A DNA stretch of 19,964 bases from Microbacteriaceae bacterium (GTDB lineage: Bacteria > Actinomycetota > Actinomycetes > Actinomycetales > Microbacteriaceae): contig JAKONM010000321.1 in the NCBI GenBank assembly GCA_022701925.1, positions 1 to 19,964 of the forward strand. Direction: 5' to 3'. Made by a program: the position numbers and the translations under genes. Below, one piece after another: positions 13,615-19,964 of this stretch. Numbering within the stretch: position 1 is the stretch's first letter; every line of letters begins with the position of its first letter. The notes beneath the pieces were generated by a model that was not told the origin of the DNA, searched no databases, and worked only from the letters and a program-made list of their open reading frames with translations.

Positions 13615-14607
13615 TCAGCCGAGCGGTCGGGTGGAGGCGCGGACGACCAGCTCGGGCAGCCGGCAGGACCCGGCGTCCGCCTCGCCGCCCTCGACCTGGG
13701 CGAGCAGCTGCTCGACCATCAGGCGTCCTTCGCCCTCGAAGTCCACCCCCACCGTGGAGAGCGCGGGCAGCAGGTACCGGGACTCGTGGATGTCGTCGTT
13801 GCCGATCACGCTCAGGTCGTCCGGCACCCGCACGCCGTCCTGCGTCGCCGCGCTGATCAGGCCGATCGCCATGCTGTCGTTGCCCGTCGCCACGGCGGTC
13901 ACCGCGCGCTCCTCCGGCCCCAGGTCGCGCCACGCCCGGTCTCCGGAGTCCGCCGCCCAGTCGCCCTCGCGGGTCCACACGACCTCGCCCCCGCGCTCGG
14001 CGACGCGGTCGACGAACCCGGCCCTCCTGCCGGACGCCGCGAGCCAGCCGAGCGGCCCGCTGACGTAGCCGACGCGGCGGTGGCCCAGGTCCATCAGGTG
14101 GTCCGCGGACACCGCGCCGGCGTACTCGTTGCGCGACGGTCCGCCGGGGAACGCGGGCAGCCGGGCGTCGATCACCATCGGCCCCGATCCGGCGTGCCGC
14201 AGCAGGTAGTCGACCATCAGGTCCGTCTGCGCGGTGGCGAGGATGCCGGCGACCTGGTGCTCGTTCACCAGGGCGAGCGCCGCCTCGATCGCCTCCACCT
14301 CGATGCCGTTGCTCAGCACCACGTCCAGCAGGTAGCCGCGCTCGCGGGCCGCGGCGGTCGCCCCGGCGATGATCCGCGCCGGCCCGACCTGGTCGACCCG
14401 GTCGGCCAGCACGCCGATGCGGTTGGTGCGCCGCGTGCGCAGCAGGCGGGCCGCGGTGTTCGGCCGGTACTCCAGCTCGCTCAGCGCGGTCTCCACCTTC
14501 GCGCGCGTCTCGGGACGGATGCCCTCGAAGCCCGCGAGGAAGCGGCTGACCGTCTGGTGCGACACCCCGGCGCGGCGGGCGACGTCGTAGATCGTCGCCG
14601 CCTTCAC
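13615..14607 (-). CDS. LacI-family transcriptional regulator, probable repressor of the beta-galactosidase/transport operon
   Basis: The 330-residue protein has an N-terminal helix-turn-helix (residues 5-24, TIYDVARRAGVSHQTVSRFL) and a hinge helix (about 50-58) with the minor-groove residue Leu56. A periplasmic-binding-protein-like effector domain follows from about 63 (RIGVLADR), including the late VPDDLSVIGNDDI and LLPALSTVGVDF segments of the family. Aligned without gaps to E. coli LacI, Tyr17 is replaced by His17, while Gln18 and Arg22 are kept. The GTG at 14607 gives this exact alignment and has AGGAA 8 bases upstream. The gene lies directly upstream of the GH42 operon on the same strand, with two palindromic operators in between. 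The inducer is probably a galactoside or galactose; this is inferred from the neighbours. Confidence 0.95.
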   Translation of the reverse strand: MKAATIYDVARRAGVSHQTVSRFLAGFEGIRPETRAKVETALSELEYRPNTAARLLRTRRTNRIGVLADRVDQVGPARIIAGATAAARERGYLLDVVLSNGIEVEAIEAALALVNEHQVAGILATAQTDLMVDYLLRHAGSGPMVIDARLPAFPGGPSRNEYAGAVSADHLMDLGHRRVGYVSGPLGWLAASGRRAGFVDRVAERGGEVVWTREGDWAADSGDRAWRDLGPEERAVTAVATGNDSMAIGLISAATQDGVRVPDDLSVIGNDDIHESRYLLPALSTVGVDFEGEGRLMVEQLLAQVEGGEADAGSCRLPELVVRASTRPLG

Positions 14608-14636
14608 GGACCATTCCTACCGCGGCCCCGGGGGCG

Positions 14637-14659
14637 CGCGCTCCGCGGCGCGGAGCGCG
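14637..14659 (-). terminator. Strong hairpin after the acetyltransferase gene
   Basis: CGCGCTCCGC (14637-14646) and GCGGAGCGCG (14650-14659) form a perfect 10-bp stem with a 3-base loop. Read on the minus strand it lies 12 bases after the GNAT stop and before the LacI-family start. It probably ends the GH32-GNAT transcript and separates it from lacI. No T-tract follows. Confidence 0.75.
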
Positions 14660-14671
14660 GTGCGAACCCGC

Positions 14672-15172
14672 TCACCCCGCCGTCCCGATCCAGAAGCGGT
14701 CCTCGCCCTCGCCGTTGCGGCCGTCCGGCACGCCGCCGTTCGCCAGCACCACGCGGCGGGACCACTCGTTCTCCGGCGCCACCGTGAGCAGCGCTCGGTC
14801 GACGCCCAGGTCGCGGGCGTGCTGCAGCCCCTGTGCCAGCATCGCCGTCGCGTGGCCCTGGCGCCGCCACGGCGCGACGACGTGGTAGCCGATGTGACCG
14901 CCGTAGCCGTGCTCCAGCAGCCGGTGCCGCAGCACCAGGGTGCCCAGGTAGTACGGGCCGGAGGTGAACCACAGCAGCGTCGACGGCACGCCCCACCGCT
15001 CCACCACGCCGGTGCGGGCGGCGACGAAGGCGGCGAAGTCGCGGCTGGCGGGCCCGAGCCAGGCGTCGTCGGTGCCGCGGGCGACCACGTCGGCCTGCTC
15101 GCCGACCAGGTAGCCGACCCGCACGTCCGTGGACGGCGCGGTGAGCCGGGGCGGCTCGGGCAGCTCGATCAC
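14672..15172 (-). CDS. GNAT-family N-acetyltransferase
   Basis: This putative acetyl-CoA-dependent acyltransferase has about 166 residues. The acetyl-CoA pyrophosphate-binding signature RRQGHA is at residues 103-108, after the beta-4 strand HIGYHVVAP. The C-terminal VAPENEWSRRVVLANGG matches the usual ENxxSxxxxxxxGF-type segment. The exact substrate is unknown. The GTG at 15172 lies 5 bases after the GH32 stop, has no separate ribosome site, and so is likely translated by coupling. A longer frame up to 15214 would run into GH32 and begins with less plausible residues. Why an acetyltransferase is coupled to a fructosidase is not clear; it may modify a sugar or amino group or be only a passenger. 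Confidence 0.88.
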   Translation of the reverse strand: MIELPEPPRLTAPSTDVRVGYLVGEQADVVARGTDDAWLGPASRDFAAFVAARTGVVERWGVPSTLLWFTSGPYYLGTLVLRHRLLEHGYGGHIGYHVVAPWRRQGHATAMLAQGLQHARDLGVDRALLTVAPENEWSRRVVLANGGVPDGRNGEGEDRFWIGTAG

Positions 15173-15177
15173 GGCGG

Positions 15178-16377
15178 TCAGCGCCCGCAGGCGAACAGGG
15201 TCGCCCCGTGCCACAGCTCCACGGCGGGCCCGTCGACCAGCACCTGCAGGCGCTCGGCGTCCCGCGGGAACCGCGTCCGCTCCACGCCGTCGAGCTCGAC
15301 GACCAGGTCGGCGCCCGCGGCGCGGATGCGGACCTCCGCGTACGGCGCCTCCACGACCCGCAGGTCGGAGGCGATGCCGACGGCGGCCTCGACCAGGGTC
15401 GGCCCGTCGGTCGTCGCCTCCGCCGCGGCGCCCACCTCGACCCGGTGCGCGGCGGCCGTCGCGTCGGGGTGCGGGCGGGTGACGACGCGGCCGTCCTGCA
15501 CGCCCAGCAGGTGCGGCACGCTGATCGCGCCCTGCCAGCCGTCGCCCGGCGACCCGACGTCGCGGATCCAGAAGACGATCGAGGCCCGCCCCTCACGATC
15601 GCGGAAGACGCTGGGCGCGTAGTAGCCGGGGCCGAGCGTCAGCTGCTGCCACGCGCGCGCCAGGAACCGGCCGTCGACCCAGTCGCCCACGGCGGCGGCC
15701 GCATGGTGGATCGCGCCGGGCGCCCAGGCGGAGACGACCAGCACGTGGGCGCCGTCGACCTCGATGAGCTGGGGGCACTCCCATCCGGTACCCGTCCAGA
15801 CGGGCTGCTGCAGCGCGCCGGACCGCTCGGCGGCGACGCCCGCGGGCGTCCACGCGGCGAGGTCGGGGGAGGTGTACGAGAAGGCGACCGCGGTGCCGTC
15901 CTCCAGCGCGCCGCCGACGAGCATGCGCCACCCGTCGTCCTCCCGCAGCACGAACGGATCGCGGAAGATCGCGGTGGCGGGCGACTCCGGGGCCGCCAGC
16001 ACGGTGCCGCCCTTCCGCCATTCGACCCAGGAGTCGTCGACGGGGTGCGCCAGCCGGATCTCGCCCTGGTCGAGGTCGGCCTCGTGCACGGCCGTGTAGA
16101 GCACTGTCGCGGCGCCGTCGGGGCCCACCACCAGGCTCCCGGACCAGACCCCGTCGTCCTCGTCGTCCGGGGCCAGCGCGACGGGCAGCTCGCGCCAGTG
16201 CGCCAGGTCGGTGGAGACCGCGTGGCCCCAGTGGCACCCCGGCGCCCATTCGGTGCTGCCCGGCACGTGCTGGAAGAACAGGTGGTAGGCGCCGTCGTGC
16301 CAGGTGAGGCCCAGCGGGTCGTTGAGCCAGCCGTCGGCGGCGGTCAGGTGGATCTGCGGGCGGGAACGCTCCGTCAC
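15178..16377 (-). CDS. Glycoside hydrolase family 32 protein (beta-fructosidase / sucrose-6-phosphate hydrolase type)
   Basis: GH32 enzymes hydrolyse beta-fructofuranosides such as sucrose or fructans. The 399-residue protein has the nucleophile block at residues 17-22 (WLNDPLG, Asp20), the transition-state stabiliser Asp140 (FRDPF) and the acid/base Glu200 (WECPQL). All three catalytic carboxylates are present. The usual second Asn of NDPNG is replaced by Leu. The C-terminal beta-sandwich is reduced to roughly 85 residues, so the protein is shorter than the typical 450-500. There is no signal peptide, so it should act inside the cell. The GTG at 16377 has a strong ribosome site (AAGGAGG, 5 bases upstream). 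It is preceded by the hairpin after xylB, so it is either weakly cotranscribed with xylAB or has its own promoter. Sucrose versus fructan preference cannot be told. Confidence 0.92.
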   Translation of the reverse strand: MTERSRPQIHLTAADGWLNDPLGLTWHDGAYHLFFQHVPGSTEWAPGCHWGHAVSTDLAHWRELPVALAPDDEDDGVWSGSLVVGPDGAATVLYTAVHEADLDQGEIRLAHPVDDSWVEWRKGGTVLAAPESPATAIFRDPFVLREDDGWRMLVGGALEDGTAVAFSYTSPDLAAWTPAGVAAERSGALQQPVWTGTGWECPQLIEVDGAHVLVVSAWAPGAIHHAAAAVGDWVDGRFLARAWQQLTLGPGYYAPSVFRDREGRASIVFWIRDVGSPGDGWQGAISVPHLLGVQDGRVVTRPHPDATAAAHRVEVGAAAEATTDGPTLVEAAVGIASDLRVVEAPYAEVRIRAAGADLVVELDGVERTRFPRDAERLQVLVDGPAVELWHGATLFACGR

Positions 16378-16406
16378 GTCGCCTCCTTGAAGGTGCTGGC
16401 TCGATC

Positions 16407-16440
16407 CTGCCCCAGCCCGTCGCGGGACGGGCTGGGGCAG
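16407..16440 (-). terminator. Perfect 15-bp hairpin after xylB
   Basis: CTGCCCCAGCCCGTC (16407-16421) and GACGGGCTGGGGCAG (16426-16440) form a perfect 15-bp stem with a 4-base loop. It lies 21 bases after the xylB stop on the minus strand and about 30 bases before the GH32 start. It is a strong factor-independent terminator candidate for xylAB, though without a T-tract. Confidence 0.85.
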
Positions 16441-16461
16441 TGGGCTCGCGCTCCCGCGAGG

Positions 16462-17889
16462 TCAGCGCACGCGGGCGGCGGCCGCCCGGTAGGCCTCCAG
16501 GATCTCGGGGCGGTGGTCCTGCTGCGGGGTGGCGACCTCGGCCACCGGCCACTGCGGCCGTGAGCCGCTGAGCGCCCAGCCGGCCTGCACGGCCGCGCCC
16601 GCCGCCACGTACTCGCCGGCGGCCGGCACGACCACCGGCTCGGCGAACACCTGCGCGGCGATGGCCTGCACCGCGGGGTTGAAGGCCGCGCCGCCGATCA
16701 GCAGCAGCCGCTGCGCCCGCACGCCCTGCCCCTGCACCGCGGCCAGGCCGTCGGCGAGCGCGCAGAGCAGGCCCTCCACGGCGGCGCGGGCGAGCCCGGG
16801 CCGCGTCGTGGAGGTCAGCGTCATCCCCAGCAGCGACGCGGTGGCGTCGGGCAGGTTCGGCGTGCGCTCGCCGGCGAAGTAGGGCACGAGCACCAGGCCG
16901 TCGGCCCCGGGAGGGGCCTGCAGCGCCAGGCGCCCCAGCTCGTCGTGGTCGACGCCGAGCAGGGCGGCGGTCGTGTCGAGGACCCGCGCCGCGTTCAGCG
17001 TCGCGACCAGCGGCAGGTACTCGCCGCTGGCGCTGGCGAAGCCGGCCACGGTGCCCGACGCGTCGTGCGTCGGGGTGGTGCTGACGGCGAAGACGGTGCC
17101 GGAGGTGCCGATGGACACCACGACGTCGCCCGGCAGCGCGTCCAGCCCCATCGCGGCGCCCGCGTTGTCGCCCGCGCCCGCCCCGACCACGATGCCGGCG
17201 GGCACCCCGTCGATGCCCGCCACGGTGCGGCCGGCCGTGTCGGAGGGGCGCAGCACGCGCGGCAGGACCACGTCGTGCCCGAGCGCCAGCTCGACCATCC
17301 CGCGGTCGTACCGGTCGCGCACCGAGTCGAAGTAGCCGGTGCCGCTGGCGTCGGAGCGGTCCGTCGCCAGCGCCTCCAGCACGGGCCCCTCGGGGGACTC
17401 GCCCTCCGGCCCGTAGCCCAGCAGGCGCCACGTCAGCCAGTCGTGCGGCAGTGCGACCGCGGCCACCAGGCGGGCCCGCTCGGGCTCCGCATCGCGCAGC
17501 CACCGCAGCTTCGTCGCCGTGAACGACGCGACGGGGACGGTGCCCGTGGCGGCCGAGAGGGCCTCGGCGCCGGCCTCCTCGATCAGGTCGAGGGCGGCCT
17601 GCGCCGACCGGGTGTCGTTCCACAGCAGGGCGTCGCGCACGACGCGGCCCTCCGCGTCCAGCGCGACCATGCCGTGCTGCTGACCGGCGATCGACACGGC
17701 CGCCACGTCGTCCAGGCCGCCGGCGTCCGCGAACGCCTCCAGCAGGGCGGACCACCAGGCGGCCGGGTCGACCTCCGTGCCGTCCGGGTGCCGGGCGCGG
17801 CCCTGCCGCACCACGGCACCCGTCTCGAGGTCGCGCACGACCACCTTGCAGCTCTGGGTCGACGAATCGACCCCTGCGACCAGCGTCAT
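16462..17889 (-). CDS. xylB: Xylulokinase
   Basis: This FGGY kinase phosphorylates D-xylulose to D-xylulose 5-phosphate in the cytoplasm. At 475 residues it has normal length. The N-terminal phosphate motif is LVAGVDSSTQSCKVVV (3-18). The sugar-binding GQQHGMV is at 69-75, and the catalytic base Asp241 lies in VGAGAGDNAGAAMGL. The C-terminal FGGY domain contains the GTSGTVFA phosphate-2 motif and the LLIGGAAFNPAVQ adenosine motif. The ATG at 17889 has GGAGG about 10 bases upstream and lies 25 bases after the xylA stop, so xylAB is an operon. Its product is also the product of AraD, so both pentose routes in this window meet at xylulose 5-phosphate. Confidence 0.96.
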   Translation of the reverse strand: MTLVAGVDSSTQSCKVVVRDLETGAVVRQGRARHPDGTEVDPAAWWSALLEAFADAGGLDDVAAVSIAGQQHGMVALDAEGRVVRDALLWNDTRSAQAALDLIEEAGAEALSAATGTVPVASFTATKLRWLRDAEPERARLVAAVALPHDWLTWRLLGYGPEGESPEGPVLEALATDRSDASGTGYFDSVRDRYDRGMVELALGHDVVLPRVLRPSDTAGRTVAGIDGVPAGIVVGAGAGDNAGAAMGLDALPGDVVVSIGTSGTVFAVSTTPTHDASGTVAGFASASGEYLPLVATLNAARVLDTTAALLGVDHDELGRLALQAPPGADGLVLVPYFAGERTPNLPDATASLLGMTLTSTTRPGLARAAVEGLLCALADGLAAVQGQGVRAQRLLLIGGAAFNPAVQAIAAQVFAEPVVVPAAGEYVAAGAAVQAGWALSGSRPQWPVAEVATPQQDHRPEILEAYRAAAARVR

Positions 17890-17914
17890 GCGCCCGAGCC
17901 TCCGGCAGCGCTGC

Positions 17915-19105
17915 TCAGCGGGCGCCGAGCAGGTGCTCGAGGGCCAGCTGCTGCAGGCGCACGAAGCCGAAGCCCTTGCCGTCGAAGTACGCGTCGGTGT
18001 CGAAGTCCTCGTAGGCGCTGCGGTCCGCCAGCAGGTCGTCGTACGACTCGCCGTCGTTCAGCGTCGGGGACGACAGCTCGGTCACCTTCGCGGACTGCAG
18101 CACCTCCTGCACCTCCGGGTCGGCGCGGAAGGCCGCGGCGCGCTCCTTCAGCAGCAGGTAGGTGCGCATGTTCGCGGCGGCCGACTCCCACACGCCGGAC
18201 TCGTCCTCGGTGCGGCTCGGCTTGTAGTCGAAGTGGCGCGGGCCGTCGTAGGTCGGGCCGCCGTCGGGGCCGCCGTTCTCGAGCAGGTCGACGAGGGCGA
18301 ACGCGTTCTGCAGGTCGCCGTGGCCGAAGACCAGGTCCTGGTCGTACTTGATGCCGCGCTGCCCGTTGAGGTCGATGTGGTACAGTTTCCCCGTGTAGAG
18401 GGCCTGCGCGATGCCGGCCTGGAAGTTCAGGCCCGCCATCTGCTCGTGACCGACCTCGGGGTTCACGCCGACCAGCTCCGGGCGCTCCAGCGTCTGGATG
18501 AAGGCGAGGGCGTGGCCCAGCGTCGGCAGCAGGATGTCGCCGCGGGGCTCGTTCGGCTTCGGCTCGATGGCGAAGCGGAGGTCGTAGCCCTTGTCGGTCA
18601 CGTAGTCGCCGAGCAGGTTCACGGCCTCGCGGTAGCGCTCGAGCGCGGCGCGGATGTCCTTGGCCTGGTCGTACTCGGCGCCCTCGCGGCCGCCCCACAT
18701 GACGAAGGTCTTGGCGCCCAGCTCGGCGGCCAGGTCGATGTTGCGCAGCACCTTGCGCAGCGCGAAGCGCCGGACCGCGCGGTCGTTCGAGGTGAAGCCG
18801 CCGTCCTTGAAGACGGGCGCGCTGAACAGGTTCGTCGTGACCATCGGCACGACGACGCCGGTGTCGCTCATCGCCTGCTTGAGCCGGTCGATCTCCGTCT
18901 GGCGCTCGGCGTCGGTGGAGCCGAACGCGAACAGGTCGTCGTCGTGGAAGGTGAGGCCGTAGGCCCCCAGCTCGGCCAGCTTCTCGACGACGTGCACGGT
19001 GTCGAGGTGCGCGCGCGTCGGGCCGCCGAACGGGTCGGACCCGTTGTAGTTGACGGTCCAGAGGCCGAAGGAGAACTTGTCGTCACGGGTCGGCGTCGTC
19101 GCCAT
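17915..19105 (-). CDS. xylA: Xylose isomerase
   Basis: This enzyme interconverts D-xylose and D-xylulose with two divalent metals. The 396 residues are the short class I type found in actinobacteria. With the ATG at 19105 the canonical Streptomyces-type numbering fits exactly: His54 (LTFHDDDLF), Glu181 and Lys183 (AIEPKPNEP), Glu217 and His220 (GVNPEVGHEQ), Asp245 (HIDLNGQRG), Asp255 and Asp257 (KYDQDLVFGHGD). All metal and catalytic residues in that part are therefore present. The ribosome site is weak (a GGA shortly upstream). The frame stays open to 19174, but that would run through the palindromic operator. Upstream, a 19-bp palindrome at 19131-19149 overlaps a probable -10 box. It is cotranscribed with xylB. 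Confidence 0.97.
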   Translation of the reverse strand: MATTPTRDDKFSFGLWTVNYNGSDPFGGPTRAHLDTVHVVEKLAELGAYGLTFHDDDLFAFGSTDAERQTEIDRLKQAMSDTGVVVPMVTTNLFSAPVFKDGGFTSNDRAVRRFALRKVLRNIDLAAELGAKTFVMWGGREGAEYDQAKDIRAALERYREAVNLLGDYVTDKGYDLRFAIEPKPNEPRGDILLPTLGHALAFIQTLERPELVGVNPEVGHEQMAGLNFQAGIAQALYTGKLYHIDLNGQRGIKYDQDLVFGHGDLQNAFALVDLLENGGPDGGPTYDGPRHFDYKPSRTEDESGVWESAAANMRTYLLLKERAAAFRADPEVQEVLQSAKVTELSSPTLNDGESYDDLLADRSAYEDFDTDAYFDGKGFGFVRLQQLALEHLLGAR

Positions 19106-19130
19106 GGTGGATCCGTTCGGTCGTACGGGA

Positions 19131-19149
19131 ATGTTGTAGGGAACAACAT
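19131..19149. promoter_or_regulatory. 19-bp palindromic operator at the xylA promoter
   Basis: ATGTTGTAGGGAACAACAT has perfect 7-base arms around a 5-base centre (8 pairs would need A:A at the edge, which does not pair). It begins 25 bases upstream of the xylA start. The minus-strand hexamer TATGTT (19145-19150) could be a -10 box spaced 18 bases from TTGCGC (19169-19174), which places the operator over the promoter, as expected for a repressor site. It has the same length and arms as the site at 19268-19286. Confidence 0.75.
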
Positions 19150-19267
19150 AGGCGGGCGCTCCGCCGTGGCGCAACGCTCCCGCGGGTCGATCATCGCGCG
19201 TCTCCGAATGCCTGCGCCCCGCGTCCGGGGTGCGCGACGGGCGCGCGGACGGCTGCGATCCGGAGGA

Positions 19268-19286
19268 ATGTTGCCGGCGGCAACAT
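19268..19286. promoter_or_regulatory. 19-bp palindromic operator at the esterase promoter
   Basis: ATGTTGCCGGCGGCAACAT is a perfect palindrome with 9-base arms about a central G. It ends 37 bases before the esterase start, and a TAGGAT hexamer (19286-19291) abutting it could be the -10 box. Its ATGTTG/CAACAT arms and its 19-base length match the xylA site, suggesting the same regulator controls both divergent genes. Confidence 0.75.
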
Positions 19287-19323
19287 AGGATCCACCCACA
19301 CCGTCGCGACGAAGGGGCCGCCG

Positions 19324-19964
19324 ATGTTCACCGACCTGCCCGAGGAGGCGCTGCGCGCCCACCGCACCGCCACGGCCGAGCCGCCCGGGTTCGACGCGTT
19401 CTGGACGCAGGAGGTCGAGCGGTCGCGCGGACTGGTCGCCGCGCCCCGGCTGCACGAGGTCGAGACCGGTCTGACCGCGATCCGCACCTGGGACGTGGAG
19501 TTCTCGGGCTGGGGCGGCCAGCGCGTGCGCGGCTGGCTGCGCGCGCCGGCCGGCCGGGAGGGCCCGCTGCCCGCCGTCGTCGAGTACGTGGGCTACGGCG
19601 GCGGGCGCGGGGCCGCGATCGAGAACCTGACCTTCGCGGGCGCCGGCTACGCGCACCTGCTGATGGACACGCGCGGGCAGGGGTCCGGCTGGAGCGAGGG
19701 CGTCACCCCCGACGACGCGGGCACGGGCCCGCAGATCCCGGGCGTCATGACCCGCGGCATCGGCTCGCCCGCGACCTACTACTACACGCGCTTCTTCACC
19801 GACGCGGTGCTGGCGGTGGACGCCGCGCGAACCCTGCCCCTGGTCGACCCGGGCCGCGTCGCCGTCGTCGGCGGCAGCCAGGGCGGCGCCGCGGCGCTGG
19901 CCGCCGGCGCCCTGGCCGACGGGGTGCGGGCGGTCGTGGCGAAGGTCCCCTTCCTGTGCGACAT
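19324..19964 (+). CDS. CE7-type acetylxylan esterase / cephalosporin-C deacetylase, N-terminal part (cut by window end)
   Basis: This alpha/beta-hydrolase family removes acetyl groups from xylo-oligosaccharides. About 213 residues are visible of a usual length near 320. The RGQ motif of the family is at 117-119 (MDTRGQGSGWSEG) and the nucleophile elbow GGSQGG at 183-188 gives Ser185. The expected Asp and the His-Glu motif would lie beyond the window. No signal peptide is present, so it would deacetylate imported oligosaccharides in the cytoplasm, as known for CE7 enzymes. The ATG at 19324 has a purine-rich GAAGGGG upstream and is followed at once by the typical FTDLP opening. It diverges from xylA and shares a type of operator with it, fitting a role in xylan use. 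Confidence 0.92.
   Translation, partial: MFTDLPEEALRAHRTATAEPPGFDAFWTQEVERSRGLVAAPRLHEVETGLTAIRTWDVEFSGWGGQRVRGWLRAPAGREGPLPAVVEYVGYGGGRGAAIENLTFAGAGYAHLLMDTRGQGSGWSEGVTPDDAGTGPQIPGVMTRGIGSPATYYYTRFFTDAVLAVDAARTLPLVDPGRVAVVGGSQGGAAALAAGALADGVRAVVAKVPFLCD

Noticed and set aside
15593..17755. 720-residue minus-strand open frame over xylB and GH32
   Set aside because: It is a frame shadow, very rich in Arg, Gly and Ala, without motifs, lying over two clearly identified genes in other frames of the same strand.
1..19964. CRISPR arrays, tRNA or rRNA genes, transposases, phage genes
   Set aside because: No regularly spaced direct repeats, no tRNA-like cloverleaf sequence and no transposase or phage motifs were seen on either strand.

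Overview
The window is GC-rich, gene-dense DNA from an actinobacterium. Several features suggest a plant- or soil-associated member of the Microbacteriaceae or a close relative: strong G/C preference at third codon positions, common GTG starts, the AraA, XylA and GH42 sequence types, and a DUF559 gene of the actinobacterial kind. This placement is inferred from protein sequence style, not from a marker gene. The whole window reads as a catabolic island for plant cell-wall sugars: L-arabinose, beta-galactosides, fructosides, D-xylose and acetylated xylan.

Left part, plus strand (1-3683): the 3' end of araD, then araA, a 65-codon small gene, and an araB-type FGGY kinase. Together these convert L-arabinose to D-xylulose 5-phosphate. 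A palindrome at 3711-3757 closes this operon and faces a minus-strand DUF559-family gene (3772-4662). A plus-strand aldo/keto reductase follows (4928-5938). Three related long palindromes (3711-3757, 4781-4838, 5948-6006) punctuate this stretch. Two lie between converging genes. One lies between diverging genes, where no gene ends.

Middle part, minus strand (read 14607 down to 6015): a LacI-family regulator, then a control region with two different palindromic operators (13452-13473 and 13497-13508). Below it is a probable operon of GH42 beta-galactosidase, lipoprotein sugar-binding protein, two CUT1 permeases and a second GH42 beta-galactosidase. No ABC ATPase is encoded here, so a shared MsmK/MalK-type ATPase elsewhere is assumed. 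Hairpins after the binding-protein gene and after the second permease gene may grade expression within the operon. The operator nearest lacI has the core of the symmetric lac operator, and the regulator keeps LacI residues Gln18, Arg22 and Leu56.

Right part: xylA and xylB (minus strand), a strong hairpin, a GH32 fructosidase tightly followed by a GNAT acetyltransferase, and another hairpin before lacI. Divergent from xylA is the start of a CE7-type acetylxylan esterase (plus strand, cut by the window end). The 218-bp xylA/esterase intergenic region holds two 19-bp palindromes of the same design, one at each promoter. This suggests a common xylose repressor, whose gene is not in the window.

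The gene products are recognisable members of known families. The least explained items are the three-copy palindrome family around the DUF559 gene, the paired xyl operators, the paired lac-type operators, and the small gene inside the arabinose operon. No RNA genes, CRISPR arrays, insertion sequences or phage genes were seen.
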